Source of the DNA: Chloroflexota bacterium
GTDB lineage: Bacteria > Chloroflexota > Dehalococcoidia > Bin125
Length of the DNA stretch: 63,412 nucleotides
Direction: 5' to 3'
Assembly (NCBI GenBank): GCA_028874365.1
Contig: JAPPJZ010000070.1
Coordinates: 1-63,412 of the forward strand
Position numbers and translations under genes: made by a program. Shown here one piece after another: positions 17,790 through 27,269 of the stretch (position 1 is the stretch's first letter; every line of letters starts with the position of its first letter). The notes beneath the pieces were generated by a model. The model was not told the DNA's origin, did not search any database, and worked only from the letters and a program-made list of their open reading frames with translations.

Positions 17790-18461
17790 CTACTCCGGCC
17801 AGTGGGCGGTCATGACCTGGACCCAGGTGTGACGGGTGAGGGCGTGGCGTTCTCGGATGCTGTCCTGGAACAGCTTGAGGAGTTCCTGGGAGACGCCGGA
17901 GTCGGGGGCCTGTGGCGTCCGGGTTTCGTGCCAGTTTCCGACGCTGTGGTAGCCGGCGAGGTTGGTGACTTCCATGTCGTCGCTGAGTACGGCGTCGTAG
18001 AAATTGCCGAGGACGCGGTGGCCCATGGCGTCCATGGCGGGCCAGACTCCGAACTCGGTGAGGTGGGCGAAGCGCTCCCAGGTGTCGGGGTCGATGGTCC
18101 AGCGGCGCAGGCCGTAGACGGCGCGGCGATCGGAAACGGGGGTTTCGGCCAACGGGCGGCCCGAGTATGGGATCTTGGGTCTGGCGGTCTCGTTGACGAT
18201 CATGTCTCGGCGGGCGGTGCGGTAGGCGTCGTTGCCGATGCCGACGAGGATTTCCTGGCCTCGGCGCCATTCGTCCCAACTGGGAGACCCAATGAAGGTG
18301 TGGACTTCCTCGGGCGTGCCGCCGATGGTCGGGTTGAGCAGGCAGAGCGGGCGGAAGCCCGCCTCGGTGAGGCGCGGCCAGGTCTCTTGCAGGAAGAGGT
18401 CGCGGTACTCGGGGAAGCGCTTCGGCTCGACCATCGTTGTTCGGTGTTCGTACAGTTCCAT
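17790..18461 (-). CDS. NIPSNAP-like ferredoxin-fold protein
   Basis: A 223-residue protein beginning MELYEHRTTMVEPKRFPEY, the common opening of NIPSNAP domains (EhrT-then-helix pattern). A second similar half starts near YGLRRWTIDPDTWERFAHL, suggesting two tandem dimeric alpha/beta barrel domains. NIPSNAP proteins in bacteria often accompany degradation genes, but no specific reaction is established. ATG 18461 is divergent from the flavoprotein at 18529. Confidence 0.7.
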   Translation of the reverse strand: MELYEHRTTMVEPKRFPEYRDLFLQETWPRLTEAGFRPLCLLNPTIGGTPEEVHTFIGSPSWDEWRRGQEILVGIGNDAYRTARRDMIVNETARPKIPYSGRPLAETPVSDRRAVYGLRRWTIDPDTWERFAHLTEFGVWPAMDAMGHRVLGNFYDAVLSDDMEVTNLAGYHSVGNWHETRTPQAPDSGVSQELLKLFQDSIRERHALTRHTWVQVMTAHWPE

Positions 18462-18528
18462 GTCCTGGCCTCCCCGGTTGGCTGACGGTGATTTTGGTGC
18501 AGGGTAGGCTCAGCGACAGGGAGCGGGC

Positions 18529-20220
18529 ATGGCGGAGTCGTGCGACATCGTGGTGATCGGCGGCGGGCCGGGCGGGTCGGCGTGCGCGACGCTGTTGGCG
18601 GACCAGGGCTACCGCGTGGTGCTGCTGGAGCGGGCCCGGTTTCCGCGGGAGCACGTCGGAGAGTCGCTGTTGCCGGCGAGTATTCCGGTGTTGGAGCAAA
18701 TTGGCGTGATGCCTGCGATTGAGTCGGCGGGATTCGTCGTCAAGCGCGGGGCGACGCTGGTCTGGGGCAAGGATCCGGAGCCGTGGAGCTGGTACTTCGC
18801 CGACGATCCCGGTCAGCGTCCGACATCGTTCCAGGTGGTGCGCTCGGAGTTCGATCACATCCTGCTCAAGAATGCAGCGGAGCACGGCGTTGATGTACGC
18901 GAAGAGCACCAGGTGCTCGACATTGAACTCGACGGCGAACGCGGCACCGGCGTCAAGTACATGACCGATGGCAACGCAGGCCAGATCGACTGCCGATTCA
19001 TCGTCGACGCCAGTGGTCAGGCCGCGCTGCTCAGCCGCAAGCTGAACCTGCATCAGTGGGACGAGTACTTCAAGAACCTCGCCGTCTACGGCTACTACGA
19101 GAACGCCGCGCACCTCGATCCGCCCAACAACGGCAACATCTTCATCGAGTCCTACGAACACGGCTGGCTCTGGAAAATCCCGCTGCACACCGGCGTGACC
19201 AGCGTCGGCGCGGTGGTCGACAAGGGGATCGGACAGCAGGGCCTGCGTGAGCTCGGGCCCAGAGGATTCCTTGAGGCTCAGGTCGCGTTGGCTCCCCATA
19301 CCAAAGAACTGCTCCGCGAAGCGACACTCGTCGACGATCCCGGCGTCGAACGCGACTGGTCGTACACGTCGAAGCAGTTCGCGGGCGACGGCTATGTGTT
19401 GGTTGGCGATGCGGCCTGCTTTGTCGATCCGCTGTTCTCGTCGGGGGTGCATCTGGCGCTAGGCAGCGCGACGCTGGCGGCGAACTACGTGAAGTCGGCG
19501 CTCGAGGAGCCGCAGACTCGCGACGAGGCGGCGCAACTCTATGAGTCGCTGTATCGCAAGCAGTACGACTATTTCCATTTGACGGCCCAGCTCTTCTACG
19601 GGACCAACCGCAGCGCCGACTCTTACTTCTGGGAGGCGCGGCGGATCCTCGGCGACGACGAGACGGGCCCGCGCGAGGCGTTTGTGCGTGTGGTCAGCGG
19701 TCAGCCGCCGCAGGGCTACGAGCGGGCCGTGATCGAGCACGGCGAGCTTCCTGCCGAGATCGAGGCGGAGGTGCGTCGGCGTGATGAGCGGGCCGAACGG
19801 CGACGCCGCGCAACCGAGGCGATTACGTCGGAACCGGGCGCATTGTTCGGGGCGGTGCCATCGCTGCCCGGTCACGTCCGGCTGGAACAGCGGCGGTCAT
19901 TGGCCGGGGCCAACTTCCAGCAGGCGTTTCAACTCGTGGTCGATGCGGGTGATAGGCAGTCGGAACCGTATCCGATCACTGCCGTGATGGCGGCCTGCAT
20001 TGGGCAGATGAATGGTCGAACGGCGCTGGGCACGATCGTGTCGACCGTGAATCGGCAGCACAATCTGCGCGGCGAGCAGGGGTTGCGGCAGATTCTGGAG
20101 CGCGATTTGCCGCCGTTGATCAACGCGGGTCTGATTGATGTGACGACGCGCGCCGTGGGACGAAACGAGCCGTGTCCGTGCGGATCAGGCAAGAAGTACA
20201 AGCGCTGCCACGGCCGCTGA
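18529..20220 (+). CDS. Halogenase-like FAD-dependent oxidoreductase with C-terminal SEC-C zinc motif
   Basis: A 563-residue protein. The FAD-binding N-terminus reads [20 protein letters not shown], with [17 protein letters not shown] nearby. The GWLWKIPL segment matches the GWxWxIP motif of flavin-dependent halogenases, and [20 protein letters not shown] is the second FAD signature. After the catalytic part (about residue 450 on) a separate tail ends in [18 protein letters not shown], a SEC-C zinc-binding motif as in SecA. It may halogenate, or more generally reduce or hydroxylate, an aromatic or lipid substrate. The tail may recruit a protein partner. The fusion is unusual. Confidence 0.8.
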   Translation: MAESCDIVVIGGGPGGSACATLLADQGYRVVLLERARFPREHVGESLLPASIPVLEQIGVMPAIESAGFVVKRGATLVWGKDPEPWSWYFADDPGQRPTSFQVVRSEFDHILLKNAAEHGVDVREEHQVLDIELDGERGTGVKYMTDGNAGQIDCRFIVDASGQAALLSRKLNLHQWDEYFKNLAVYGYYENAAHLDPPNNGNIFIESYEHGWLWKIPLHTGVTSVGAVVDKGIGQQGLRELGPRGFLEAQVALAPHTKELLREATLVDDPGVERDWSYTSKQFAGDGYVLVGDAACFVDPLFSSGVHLALGSATLAANYVKSALEEPQTRDEAAQLYESLYRKQYDYFHLTAQLFYGTNRSADSYFWEARRILGDDETGPREAFVRVVSGQPPQGYERAVIEHGELPAEIEAEVRRRDERAERRRRATEAITSEPGALFGAVPSLPGHVRLEQRRSLAGANFQQAFQLVVDAGDRQSEPYPITAVMAACIGQMNGRTALGTIVSTVNRQHNLRGEQGLRQILERDLPPLINAGLIDVTTRAVGRNEPCPCGSGKKYKRCHGR

Positions 20221-20350
20221 TGCCGGCTCCCGGGCGCAGCTTCATGACACATTTCTGATTGCCCGTATCGGCAGATCGCGGGTACTCTCGGATCCATGCG
20301 CGAGCCCCCGGTCGATCGGGGACGCGTAGAGCGAGAACAGAAGGAGACGC

Positions 20351-22249
20351 ATGGAACGCAACTATTGGTCACGGATGAAGCGGTCGCGGATGAGCCGTCG
20401 ATCGCTGCTGCGGGCGAGCGCCCGCGCCGGTGTCGGCGCGGCCGGTTTGGCGCTGGTCGGCTGTGGCGACGATGACGACGACGATCAGCCGGCGGCGGCC
20501 CAGGCCCAGCAGCAACAGCAGCAGGCGATGGAGCAGCAGGCCGAACAGCAGGCCATGCAGCAGGAGCAGCAGGAAGAGCCCGCCGCTCAGCAGCAACAGC
20601 AACAGCAGGCGGCCGTCGCCCAGGCGCAGGACCAGGCGATGGTCGACAGCCAGGGCAATGCGATCCAGACCGGCGGCGTCTTCAAGCGAGCGGCTGCGTC
20701 GCAGCTCACGCTGATCCGCTTCCCCTGGAACTCGGCCGGCAACAATGGCACGATCGACCCGACCGGGTACATGTACAACTGCCTGACGCAGTACGGCGGC
20801 GTCCAGCTTGACGAGACCGCCAATCGGTTCTGGGAATACGCCAACCCGGACTGGGAAATCAAGCCCGACGTAGCGGCCGGCTGGGAGACTCCCGACAACC
20901 TGACGTGGATCTTCGACATCAAGCCGAACGTGGTCTTCCACGACGGTCGCGCCTTCACGGCCGACGACGCGGCGCACAGCTATGAGGCGATCCGCGACCA
21001 GGGCGTCTCCGGCGGTGGTTCGCCGGCCTACAACCTGGGGAAGGTGATCGCCGGCACCGAGGCGATCGACGCTTCGACGATGAAGCTCAACCTGGGCGAG
21101 CCGCGCGGTTTCACCGGCGCGCTGACCGCCTACGTGCGCATGGGTCACCCGGAGACCGCCGGTTCGGAAACCGCACCGGCGCTCGACATGGCCCGCAACG
21201 AAGAGGCCGTGCTGATCGGCACCGGTCCCTGGCGCTTCGACACCGACAGCTACGACCCCAACACCGGCTGGCGCCTCGTCCCCTTCCCCGAGAGCCACAT
21301 GGGCGCGCCCAACATGGAGGAGATCACCTACACGATCTTCTCCGACGCCGATGCCATCGGTATTGCCCTCGAGGCCGGCGACATCGACTCGCACAACGGC
21401 ATCCCGTTCAACAATCCGGAGACGATCGACCGACTGATCGCCAGCGACGATCACTGGGGTTGGGCAGGGACCAGCCTGGGCGGCCAGATCTTCCGTTTCG
21501 CGATTGACGTCGAGCCGACGACCGACCCGCGCGCCCGTCACGGCGTGTGGCGGATGGTCGACCAGGAGCGCGTGGTGCGCGACTACTTCGGTCCGTACGA
21601 CGACGCGGGCCGCCTGTTCTTCCAGCGCGGATCGCAGGGTTACATCGAGGACCTCGACCGTCCCAACTACGACCCGGCCGAGGGCGCGAAGCTGCTCGAC
21701 GCGGCGGGCGTGGGCGAGGGCAGCGTGCTGACCGCCAGCACCCTGCCGATTCGCCCGTATGCGCCGGCGCTGGCGCAGTTGCTGCAGGCCGAACTCTCGA
21801 CGCTCGACATCGAACTCGAACTCGACCCAACCGAGTACAACGTGATGATCGAGAAGCAGCAGGCCGGCGACTTCGGTAACTTCCTGATCGGTTTCGGCAA
21901 CTGGATCCGCCCCGAGTCGGCGGCGCTGGCCATGGTCATGCAGGATGCCCTGCACGGCGAAGGCAACGCCAAGCGCGGCGGCGACGCCAGCAACCCGATT
22001 CCCGTGCGTGAACGCCCGTACATGGACAACTACTTCCACTGGCTGGACATGATCATTGACGTTCAGACCGGAAACCATGACGACACCGAGGAATACTGGC
22101 GCTCGTTCAACGAGACCTTCCACGAGGTGATGTTCGCCCAGGCGATCGCGCGTCAACGTGGGGCCGAGTTCTATACGAACCGGGTCCACGTGCCGGATCC
22201 GGGTCCGACGACGCCGAACCCGCAAACGATCTGGCTGGAACAGACGTAA
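20351..22249 (+). CDS. Family 5 (oligopeptide-type) ABC transporter substrate-binding lipoprotein
   Basis: A 632-residue extracytoplasmic solute-binding protein. The N-terminus has a twin-arginine-like segment (SRRSLLRAS), a hydrophobic stretch and a lipobox ending at Cys38 (LALVGC). Six Asp residues and a Gln-rich linker (about residues 48-97) come next. The SBP_bac_5 fold starts near residue 105, with VAAGWETPDNLTWIFDIKPN and VVFHDGRAFTADDAAHSYEA being diagnostic. It captures peptides or other small molecules for the two permeases encoded downstream. The linker probably acts as a flexible spacer from the membrane anchor. Confidence 0.92.
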   Translation: MERNYWSRMKRSRMSRRSLLRASARAGVGAAGLALVGCGDDDDDDQPAAAQAQQQQQQAMEQQAEQQAMQQEQQEEPAAQQQQQQQAAVAQAQDQAMVDSQGNAIQTGGVFKRAAASQLTLIRFPWNSAGNNGTIDPTGYMYNCLTQYGGVQLDETANRFWEYANPDWEIKPDVAAGWETPDNLTWIFDIKPNVVFHDGRAFTADDAAHSYEAIRDQGVSGGGSPAYNLGKVIAGTEAIDASTMKLNLGEPRGFTGALTAYVRMGHPETAGSETAPALDMARNEEAVLIGTGPWRFDTDSYDPNTGWRLVPFPESHMGAPNMEEITYTIFSDADAIGIALEAGDIDSHNGIPFNNPETIDRLIASDDHWGWAGTSLGGQIFRFAIDVEPTTDPRARHGVWRMVDQERVVRDYFGPYDDAGRLFFQRGSQGYIEDLDRPNYDPAEGAKLLDAAGVGEGSVLTASTLPIRPYAPALAQLLQAELSTLDIELELDPTEYNVMIEKQQAGDFGNFLIGFGNWIRPESAALAMVMQDALHGEGNAKRGGDASNPIPVRERPYMDNYFHWLDMIIDVQTGNHDDTEEYWRSFNETFHEVMFAQAIARQRGAEFYTNRVHVPDPGPTTPNPQTIWLEQT

Positions 22250-22264
22250 GGCTCGATTTGAGAC

Positions 22265-22318
22265 CTTCGCTCTCCCCCCGCTGCGGGGGGAGAGGCCGAA
22301 GGCATTGGGGGGGTGTCC
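22265..22318 (-). repeat. GC-rich palindromic repeat, inverted copy between SBP and permease genes
   Basis: It contains the hairpin CTCTCCCCCCGC-T-GCGGGGGGAGAG (22270-22294, up to 12 pairs), then GCCGAAGGCATTGGGGGGG. This is the reverse complement of the CTGCCTTCGGCATCTCCCC copies elsewhere. Lying in the intercistronic space, it may stabilise the upstream mRNA so that more binding protein than permease is made. Confidence 0.8.
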
Positions 22319-22383
22319 CCCCTTCAGTTGCTACACAACAGCTTCCTCCGCTGGGGGCAGCGAGTTGTGGCCGTAGGGGACCG

Positions 22384-23349
22384 ATGACCTACGTACTCCG
22401 TCGGCTCATCACGCAGATGATTCCGGTCCTCTTCCTGGCGTCGATCCTGATCTTCGCCTCCGTTCGCCTGATCCCCGGCGACCCGGTCGCCGGGGCGATC
22501 GGCGATGCGATGGGCAACACCGATCCCGAGGTCTACGAACAGCTCAAGGAAGAACTCGGCCTGAACAAGCCGATGTACGAGCAGTACTGGATCTGGCTGG
22601 GGCGGATCTTCACCGGTGATCTGGGGCAATCGCTGACTGGCCTGCCGGTCACGGAGATCCTCTGGAACGCGATTCCAGCCTCGGTTGAACTGGCCGGCCT
22701 GGCGATCATCATCGGCTTCACGCTGGGACTGCTGTTGGGCGTGCTCGCCGCGATCAACCGGGGCGGGTTTTTCGACTGGTTCGCCGCGCTCTGGACCGGC
22801 TGGAACATCGGGGTGCCGTCATTTGTGGCGGGACTCGTCTATCTGATCGTGTTCTCGGTCTGGTTTGACTTGACTCCGGTTTCGGGACGGGTGCCACTGA
22901 CGGAGGATCCAATCAAGGCGCTGGAGCATCTCGCGTTGCCATCGCTGGCGCTGGGAGGCATCGTGGCGGCCAACATCAGCCGGTTCACGCGGCAGTCGCT
23001 GCTCGACACCATGACCGAGGACTACATCCGCACGGCCAGATCGAAGGGCCTCACTAACCGGGTTGTGATCATCCGCCACGCGCTGCGACCCAGCCTGATC
23101 CCCGTCGTCACGATTATGGGCCTGGAGCTCGCTTCAATTCTGAGCGGCACGCTGGTGATCGAGACCGTCTTCACCTGGCCAGGACTTGGGCGTGCATTGA
23201 TCAACGCGGTCAACAACCGCGACTACACCGTGATCCAGGCAACCACGATCCTGTTGGTGTTCGTCTTCGTGGTGGTCAACCTGATCGTCGATCTCGTGTA
23301 CGTCGGACTCGATCCGCGTATCCGCATCGGTCAAAGCGCAGAGGCGTAG
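22384..23349 (+). CDS. ABC transporter permease, DppB/OppB type
   Basis: A 321-residue inner-membrane permease, six predicted membrane spans. It starts MTYVLRRLITQMIPVLFLAS, then the conserved RLIPGDPV and the loop ELGLNKPMYEQYWIWLGR. The EAA-type cytoplasmic loop is TARSKGLTNRVVIIRHALRP. ATG 22384 was chosen because the canonical N-terminus starts there; the in-frame extension covers the palindromic repeat. It forms the pore with the next gene product; the substrate comes from the upstream lipoprotein. Confidence 0.93.
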   Translation: MTYVLRRLITQMIPVLFLASILIFASVRLIPGDPVAGAIGDAMGNTDPEVYEQLKEELGLNKPMYEQYWIWLGRIFTGDLGQSLTGLPVTEILWNAIPASVELAGLAIIIGFTLGLLLGVLAAINRGGFFDWFAALWTGWNIGVPSFVAGLVYLIVFSVWFDLTPVSGRVPLTEDPIKALEHLALPSLALGGIVAANISRFTRQSLLDTMTEDYIRTARSKGLTNRVVIIRHALRPSLIPVVTIMGLELASILSGTLVIETVFTWPGLGRALINAVNNRDYTVIQATTILLVFVFVVVNLIVDLVYVGLDPRIRIGQSAEA

Positions 23350-23351
23350 CG

Positions 23352-24254
23352 ATGTCGGGCAGATCGGCGGAGATCCCGTTCGAGGAAGAGAGCGATCGCT
23401 TCCATTTCCTGCGCAGCCTGGGCACCGAGTTGCGCGCCGTCGTGCGGGAGCCGCGCGGGGCGCTCGCGATCACTGTGCTCGTCGTGCTGCTGTTCTTCGC
23501 CTTCATCTTCCCGGTGCTTGACCCGACGGATCCGAATAAACCCGGCGACACCCCCAAGAACGGCGGCATTACCTGGGACGCGCCGATGGGTACCGACCAC
23601 ATCTCGCGGGATCTGCTGGCCCGCAACTCGATTGGTCTGGGTCGGACGATCAAACACGGTTTCATCGCGGTGTTCGTCGGCTGGCTGGTCGGCATCACGA
23701 TCGGCTACACGGCCGGTTGGCGAGGAGGACGCACCGACACCCTGATCATGAGAGGAGTGGACGTCCTATTGGCGTTCCCGGGGATCGTGTTTGCGATCCT
23801 GCTGATCACGATCATCGGCTCGGGCATCTTCAGCGTGGCCGTTGCGATCGCGTTCTTCAACATTCCAGGCTCTGCCCGTCTGGCTCGCGCGGGTGTGTTG
23901 AGGGAGCGTGAACGCGACTATGTGCTGGCCGGGCGCTGCCTTGGCTTGTCGGGACGGAGGATCCTGTTCCGCCACGTCGCGCCGAACACGTTCGGGGCGT
24001 TCACGGTGCAGGTCCCCCTCGCGATTGTTGCGTCGGTCCTGATCATGGCCGCGCTCAACTTCCTCGGTCTCGGGGCAGAACTGCCCGACCCCACCCTCGG
24101 CGCGATCATGCAGGAGGGCCGTCCGTTCATGCGCGATGCTCCGCACTTCGTTCTGGGGCCGGTGCTGATCCTGGCGCTGATGTTGACGGCGCTGAACTTC
24201 CTCAGCGACGTGCTGACCGAACGCCTGGATCCGGTACGTCGCCGCCGCGTCTGA
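23352..24254 (+). CDS. ABC transporter permease, DppC/OppC type
   Basis: A 300-residue permease that starts two bases after the stop of its partner. The N-terminal span (ALAITVLVVLLFFAFIFPVL) precedes GTDHISRDLLARNSIGLGRT, the conserved DppC segment. The EAA loop reads LAGRCLGLSGRRILFRHVAP. With the upstream permease it forms the membrane channel of an oligopeptide or nickel type importer. No ATP-binding subunits follow; the next gene is an aldolase, so ATPases must be encoded elsewhere. Confidence 0.93.
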   Translation: MSGRSAEIPFEEESDRFHFLRSLGTELRAVVREPRGALAITVLVVLLFFAFIFPVLDPTDPNKPGDTPKNGGITWDAPMGTDHISRDLLARNSIGLGRTIKHGFIAVFVGWLVGITIGYTAGWRGGRTDTLIMRGVDVLLAFPGIVFAILLITIIGSGIFSVAVAIAFFNIPGSARLARAGVLRERERDYVLAGRCLGLSGRRILFRHVAPNTFGAFTVQVPLAIVASVLIMAALNFLGLGAELPDPTLGAIMQEGRPFMRDAPHFVLGPVLILALMLTALNFLSDVLTERLDPVRRRRV

Positions 24255-24310
24255 CGCACCTTTACCCTGTTTGCCGTACGTGCACTAGATCCCCACCGAG
24301 GAGAGAACTT

Positions 24311-25117
24311 ATGGCTGTGCTCGCCAACACCTTTCGCGAGAAGCTGGATGCCGGCGAATCGACGATCGGCACGCATTTCCTGTTCAACGATCCGGACATC
24401 GCCGAGCTGATCGGCGACACCGGGCAGTTCGACTACGCGGAGTACGTGGCTGAGTATTCGACATTCGACATGAAGCAGCTGTACCACATCGCGCGGGCAG
24501 CGCAATGCGGGAATCTGCCATTGATGATCAAGCTCGACCAGGCCAACCAGATGTTCTGGGCCCAGGCTGCGCTGGGGGCTGGGTTCAAGGCGATGTTGTA
24601 CACCGACATTCGCACGCCGGAGGATGTCGACCTTGCGATGCAGGCGATCCGTCCCGACCGGCCCGGAACGGCGGGTGAGCTGGGCGGCGTGATGGGCGTC
24701 AAGACGCGGCGTCCCGGGCTCGCCGGCTACGACGCCGACAACTACGGCACCGATCTCGACGGAATCGTCACGGTGATCATGATCGAGAAGCGGGTGGCGC
24801 TAGACGACATCGACGCGATCCTCGAGCGAGCGGCCGAGCTTGGCGTCGATATGACCCAATGGGGTCCGGCCGACTATGCCTTCTCCTTTGATCAGCGCCC
24901 CAATCCCGAGGAGATTCGGGAGGCTGAAGAGAAGACGATCGCGAAGTCGCTCGAGTATGGCGTCGCTCCGCGCATCGAGATCGGCTCGGTCGCGCAGGCA
25001 CAGCGTTACCTCGACCTCGGGGTGCGGCACTTCTGCATCGGCTGGGATCGCTTCCTGCTCAATCAGGGTTTCACCGAGCTCGGCAGCGGACTGCGCGAGC
25101 TCCTGGACGAGTCGTAG
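24311..25117 (+). CDS. HpcH/HpaI aldolase family protein
   Basis: A 268-residue TIM-barrel aldolase distantly related to the gene at 11931. Seen are FREKLDAGESTIGTHF at the start, TVIMIEKRVALDDIDAIL (family E..A..N segment) and QWGPADYAFSFDQRPNP, which matches the GPADLxxS phosphate/metal loop. It could act in retro-aldol cleavage of a 2-keto-acid adduct. ATG 24311 is preceded by GAGGAGAG. An amidohydrolase gene starts 9 bases after its stop, pointing to a shared pathway. Confidence 0.85.
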   Translation: MAVLANTFREKLDAGESTIGTHFLFNDPDIAELIGDTGQFDYAEYVAEYSTFDMKQLYHIARAAQCGNLPLMIKLDQANQMFWAQAALGAGFKAMLYTDIRTPEDVDLAMQAIRPDRPGTAGELGGVMGVKTRRPGLAGYDADNYGTDLDGIVTVIMIEKRVALDDIDAILERAAELGVDMTQWGPADYAFSFDQRPNPEEIREAEEKTIAKSLEYGVAPRIEIGSVAQAQRYLDLGVRHFCIGWDRFLLNQGFTELGSGLRELLDES

Positions 25118-25126
25118 GAGTGCCGC

Positions 25127-26146
25127 GTGGTTACCGACAACTTTGACTGGCTGGCGACGAACCAGGAGCCGGCGTTCGACCCGGATCAGAAGATCATTGA
25201 TCCGCACCACCACCTGTGGGATGGTCGCGAGGACGGCCGGCTTCTGCGCTACTTCCTCGATGAACTGCTGGAGGACACGGCTGATCTGAACGTGCGCCAG
25301 ACCGTGTTCATCGAGTGCGGTGCGATGTACCGCGCCGAAGGCGATGAGGCCATGCGCCCCGTGGGAGAGACCGAGTATGTGGCGGGAGTCTCGGCCCAGA
25401 GCGCGAGCGGTATGTACGGCGAGATGCGGGCCTGCACCGGGATCGTTTCGCACGCCGACCTGCTGCTCGGATCGGCGGTCGGCGAGGTACTCGACGCGCA
25501 CATGGAGATGAGCTCACGCTTCCGCGGCATCCGCCATCACGCGAGCTGGGATCCGTCGCCGGACGTGCCGAACTCGCGGATCGTGGATCAGCCGCACCTG
25601 TATCTGAACGAGACGTACCGCGCGGGCTTTGCGGAGTTGGGCAAGCGCGGCCTCAGCTTCGAGGGCTGGCTCTATCATCCGCAGATCCCCGAGCTAACCG
25701 ATCTCGCCCGCGCCTTCCCCGACACGACGATCATTCTCAATCACCTGGGCGGCCCGCTGGGCATCGGCCCTTACGCCGGACGCCACGACGAGATCTTCCC
25801 CGGTTGGCGGGATTCGATCACCGAGCTCGCAACGTGCGAGAACGTCGTGGCCAAGGTCGGCGGGATTCAGATGGTGCTCAACGGCTTCGGCTGGCACGAG
25901 CGGGAGCGCGCCCCATCGTCGGACGAGATGCTCGCAGTCAATCGGCCCTGGTACGAGCACACGATCCAGTGCTTCGGTCCCGAGCGTTGCATGTTCGAGA
26001 GCAACTTCCCGGTCGACAAGGCGTCGTGCAGTTACACGAACATGTACAACCAGTTCTTCAAGCTGGTCGCCGACTATCCGCAAGACGAGAAGGATCAGAT
26101 GTTCCACGACACTGCGATGCGGGTGTATCGGTTGGAGGCACACTAG
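25127..26146 (+). CDS. Amidohydrolase family (Amidohydro_2) protein
   Basis: A 339-residue metal-dependent hydrolase with TIM-barrel fold. The metal motif is IDPHHHLWDG near residue 24, the mid-chain His lies in TIILNHLGGPLG, and the C-terminal Asp in FESNFPVDKASCSY. This pattern belongs to the 2-pyrone-4,6-dicarboxylate lactonase, L-rhamnono-lactonase and decarboxylase group, so lactone hydrolysis or decarboxylation is likely. It starts at GTG 25127 behind AGGAG and follows the aldolase gene after 9 bases. Confidence 0.88.
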   Translation: MVTDNFDWLATNQEPAFDPDQKIIDPHHHLWDGREDGRLLRYFLDELLEDTADLNVRQTVFIECGAMYRAEGDEAMRPVGETEYVAGVSAQSASGMYGEMRACTGIVSHADLLLGSAVGEVLDAHMEMSSRFRGIRHHASWDPSPDVPNSRIVDQPHLYLNETYRAGFAELGKRGLSFEGWLYHPQIPELTDLARAFPDTTIILNHLGGPLGIGPYAGRHDEIFPGWRDSITELATCENVVAKVGGIQMVLNGFGWHERERAPSSDEMLAVNRPWYEHTIQCFGPERCMFESNFPVDKASCSYTNMYNQFFKLVADYPQDEKDQMFHDTAMRVYRLEAH

Positions 26147-26204
26147 GGGGCTCTCGGCGCCGTCCTACCATTCACCCAGCAGTTGACAAGCGAAGGACCC
26201 GACC

Positions 26205-27164
26205 ATGCCGACGATTGTTCAGGCCGTACCGATTGAAGACGAATTGCACGACATGCTGGCTGAGGCCGGCGATGTGCGTGTCGTTGATGGACGCGACCGG
26301 GGGGCGTTTCTCGAGGCGGTCAAAGACGCCGATGGCGTGCTGGGCAACCCGCTGATTGTCATCGACCAGCAAGTGGTCGACCTGGCGCCCAACCTGAAGG
26401 TCATGGCCACGACCTCGGTCGGCTTCGACGCGTTCGATGTGCCGTTCCTGACCAGTAACGGGATCGCGCTGTGCAATACACCGGGCGTGTTGAGCGCTGC
26501 CGTGGCCGACCTGACGATGGCGTTCCTGCTGATGCTGTCGCGTCACCTGATGGAGTTCGAGGCCTACAACCGCTCGGGCGGCTGGGGTCGGCGCGAGCCG
26601 TATCCGGGTCTGGCGAACGATCCGCTAGGTAAGACCATCGGGATCGTCGGGTTCGGCCGGATCGGCCAGGAGGTTGCGCGGCGGGCGAACTTCGCGGGGA
26701 TGAAGGTGCTGTGGTACGACATCTACGACACGCCGCCCGCCGACGCTCCGGCGGCGGAGAAGCGGACGCTCGACGAGCTGCTGGCTGAGTCGGACTTCGT
26801 CAGCGTACACACGGATCTCAACCAGTCGTCGAGACACATGATCGGCGCGCGGGAGATCGGGCTGATGAAGCCGACTGCATACCTGATCAACACTTCGCGG
26901 GGCCCTGCAGTCGACCAGAAGGCGCTGCATGACGCCCTCGTCGCCAATCAGATCGCCGGCGCGGGGCTGGACGTGCTCGAGGACGAGCCGCCCGACCCGG
27001 ATGAGCCGATCGTGAAGCTGCCCAACGTGATCACGTTCCCGCATATCGGGACCGCGACCGAGGAAACCCGCTATGCCATGAGGGCATTGGCGACGCGGAA
27101 CGTGGTCAATGTGGTGAGCGGGAAGACGCCGGAGGCGATTGTCAATCCCGAGGTGCTGGGCTGA
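26205..27164 (+). CDS. D-2-hydroxyacid dehydrogenase (glyoxylate/hydroxypyruvate reductase type)
   Basis: A 319-residue NAD(P)-dependent enzyme of the D-isomer 2-hydroxyacid dehydrogenase family. The Rossmann motif is GIVGFGRIGQEVARRA. The catalytic region shows INTSRGPAVDQKAL (Arg), LDVLEDEPPDPDEP (Glu) and FPHIGTATEETR (His). It most resembles glyoxylate reductases. It is closer to the canonical family than the gene at 6479. It follows the aldolase and amidohydrolase and may reduce the keto acid they release. Confidence 0.9.
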   Translation: MPTIVQAVPIEDELHDMLAEAGDVRVVDGRDRGAFLEAVKDADGVLGNPLIVIDQQVVDLAPNLKVMATTSVGFDAFDVPFLTSNGIALCNTPGVLSAAVADLTMAFLLMLSRHLMEFEAYNRSGGWGRREPYPGLANDPLGKTIGIVGFGRIGQEVARRANFAGMKVLWYDIYDTPPADAPAAEKRTLDELLAESDFVSVHTDLNQSSRHMIGAREIGLMKPTAYLINTSRGPAVDQKALHDALVANQIAGAGLDVLEDEPPDPDEPIVKLPNVITFPHIGTATEETRYAMRALATRNVVNVVSGKTPEAIVNPEVLG

Positions 27165-27172
27165 GGGCGAAC

Positions 27173-27197
27173 AGAGCTTGCCCGCTGCGGGCGCTCT
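27173..27197 (+). terminator. Strong hairpin after hydroxyacid dehydrogenase gene
   Basis: AGAGC-TT-GCCCGC-T-GCGGGC-GCTCT forms an 11-pair stem with a two-base bulge, starting 9 bases after the stop codon. There is no T run, so intrinsic termination is not certain. Confidence 0.4.
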
Positions 27198-27269
27198 GGT
27201 TCGGCTGCCATTCCACCCCGCTATCCTCAGACTTGGACGAACCTGTACCGATAGAACGGACGACGCACC

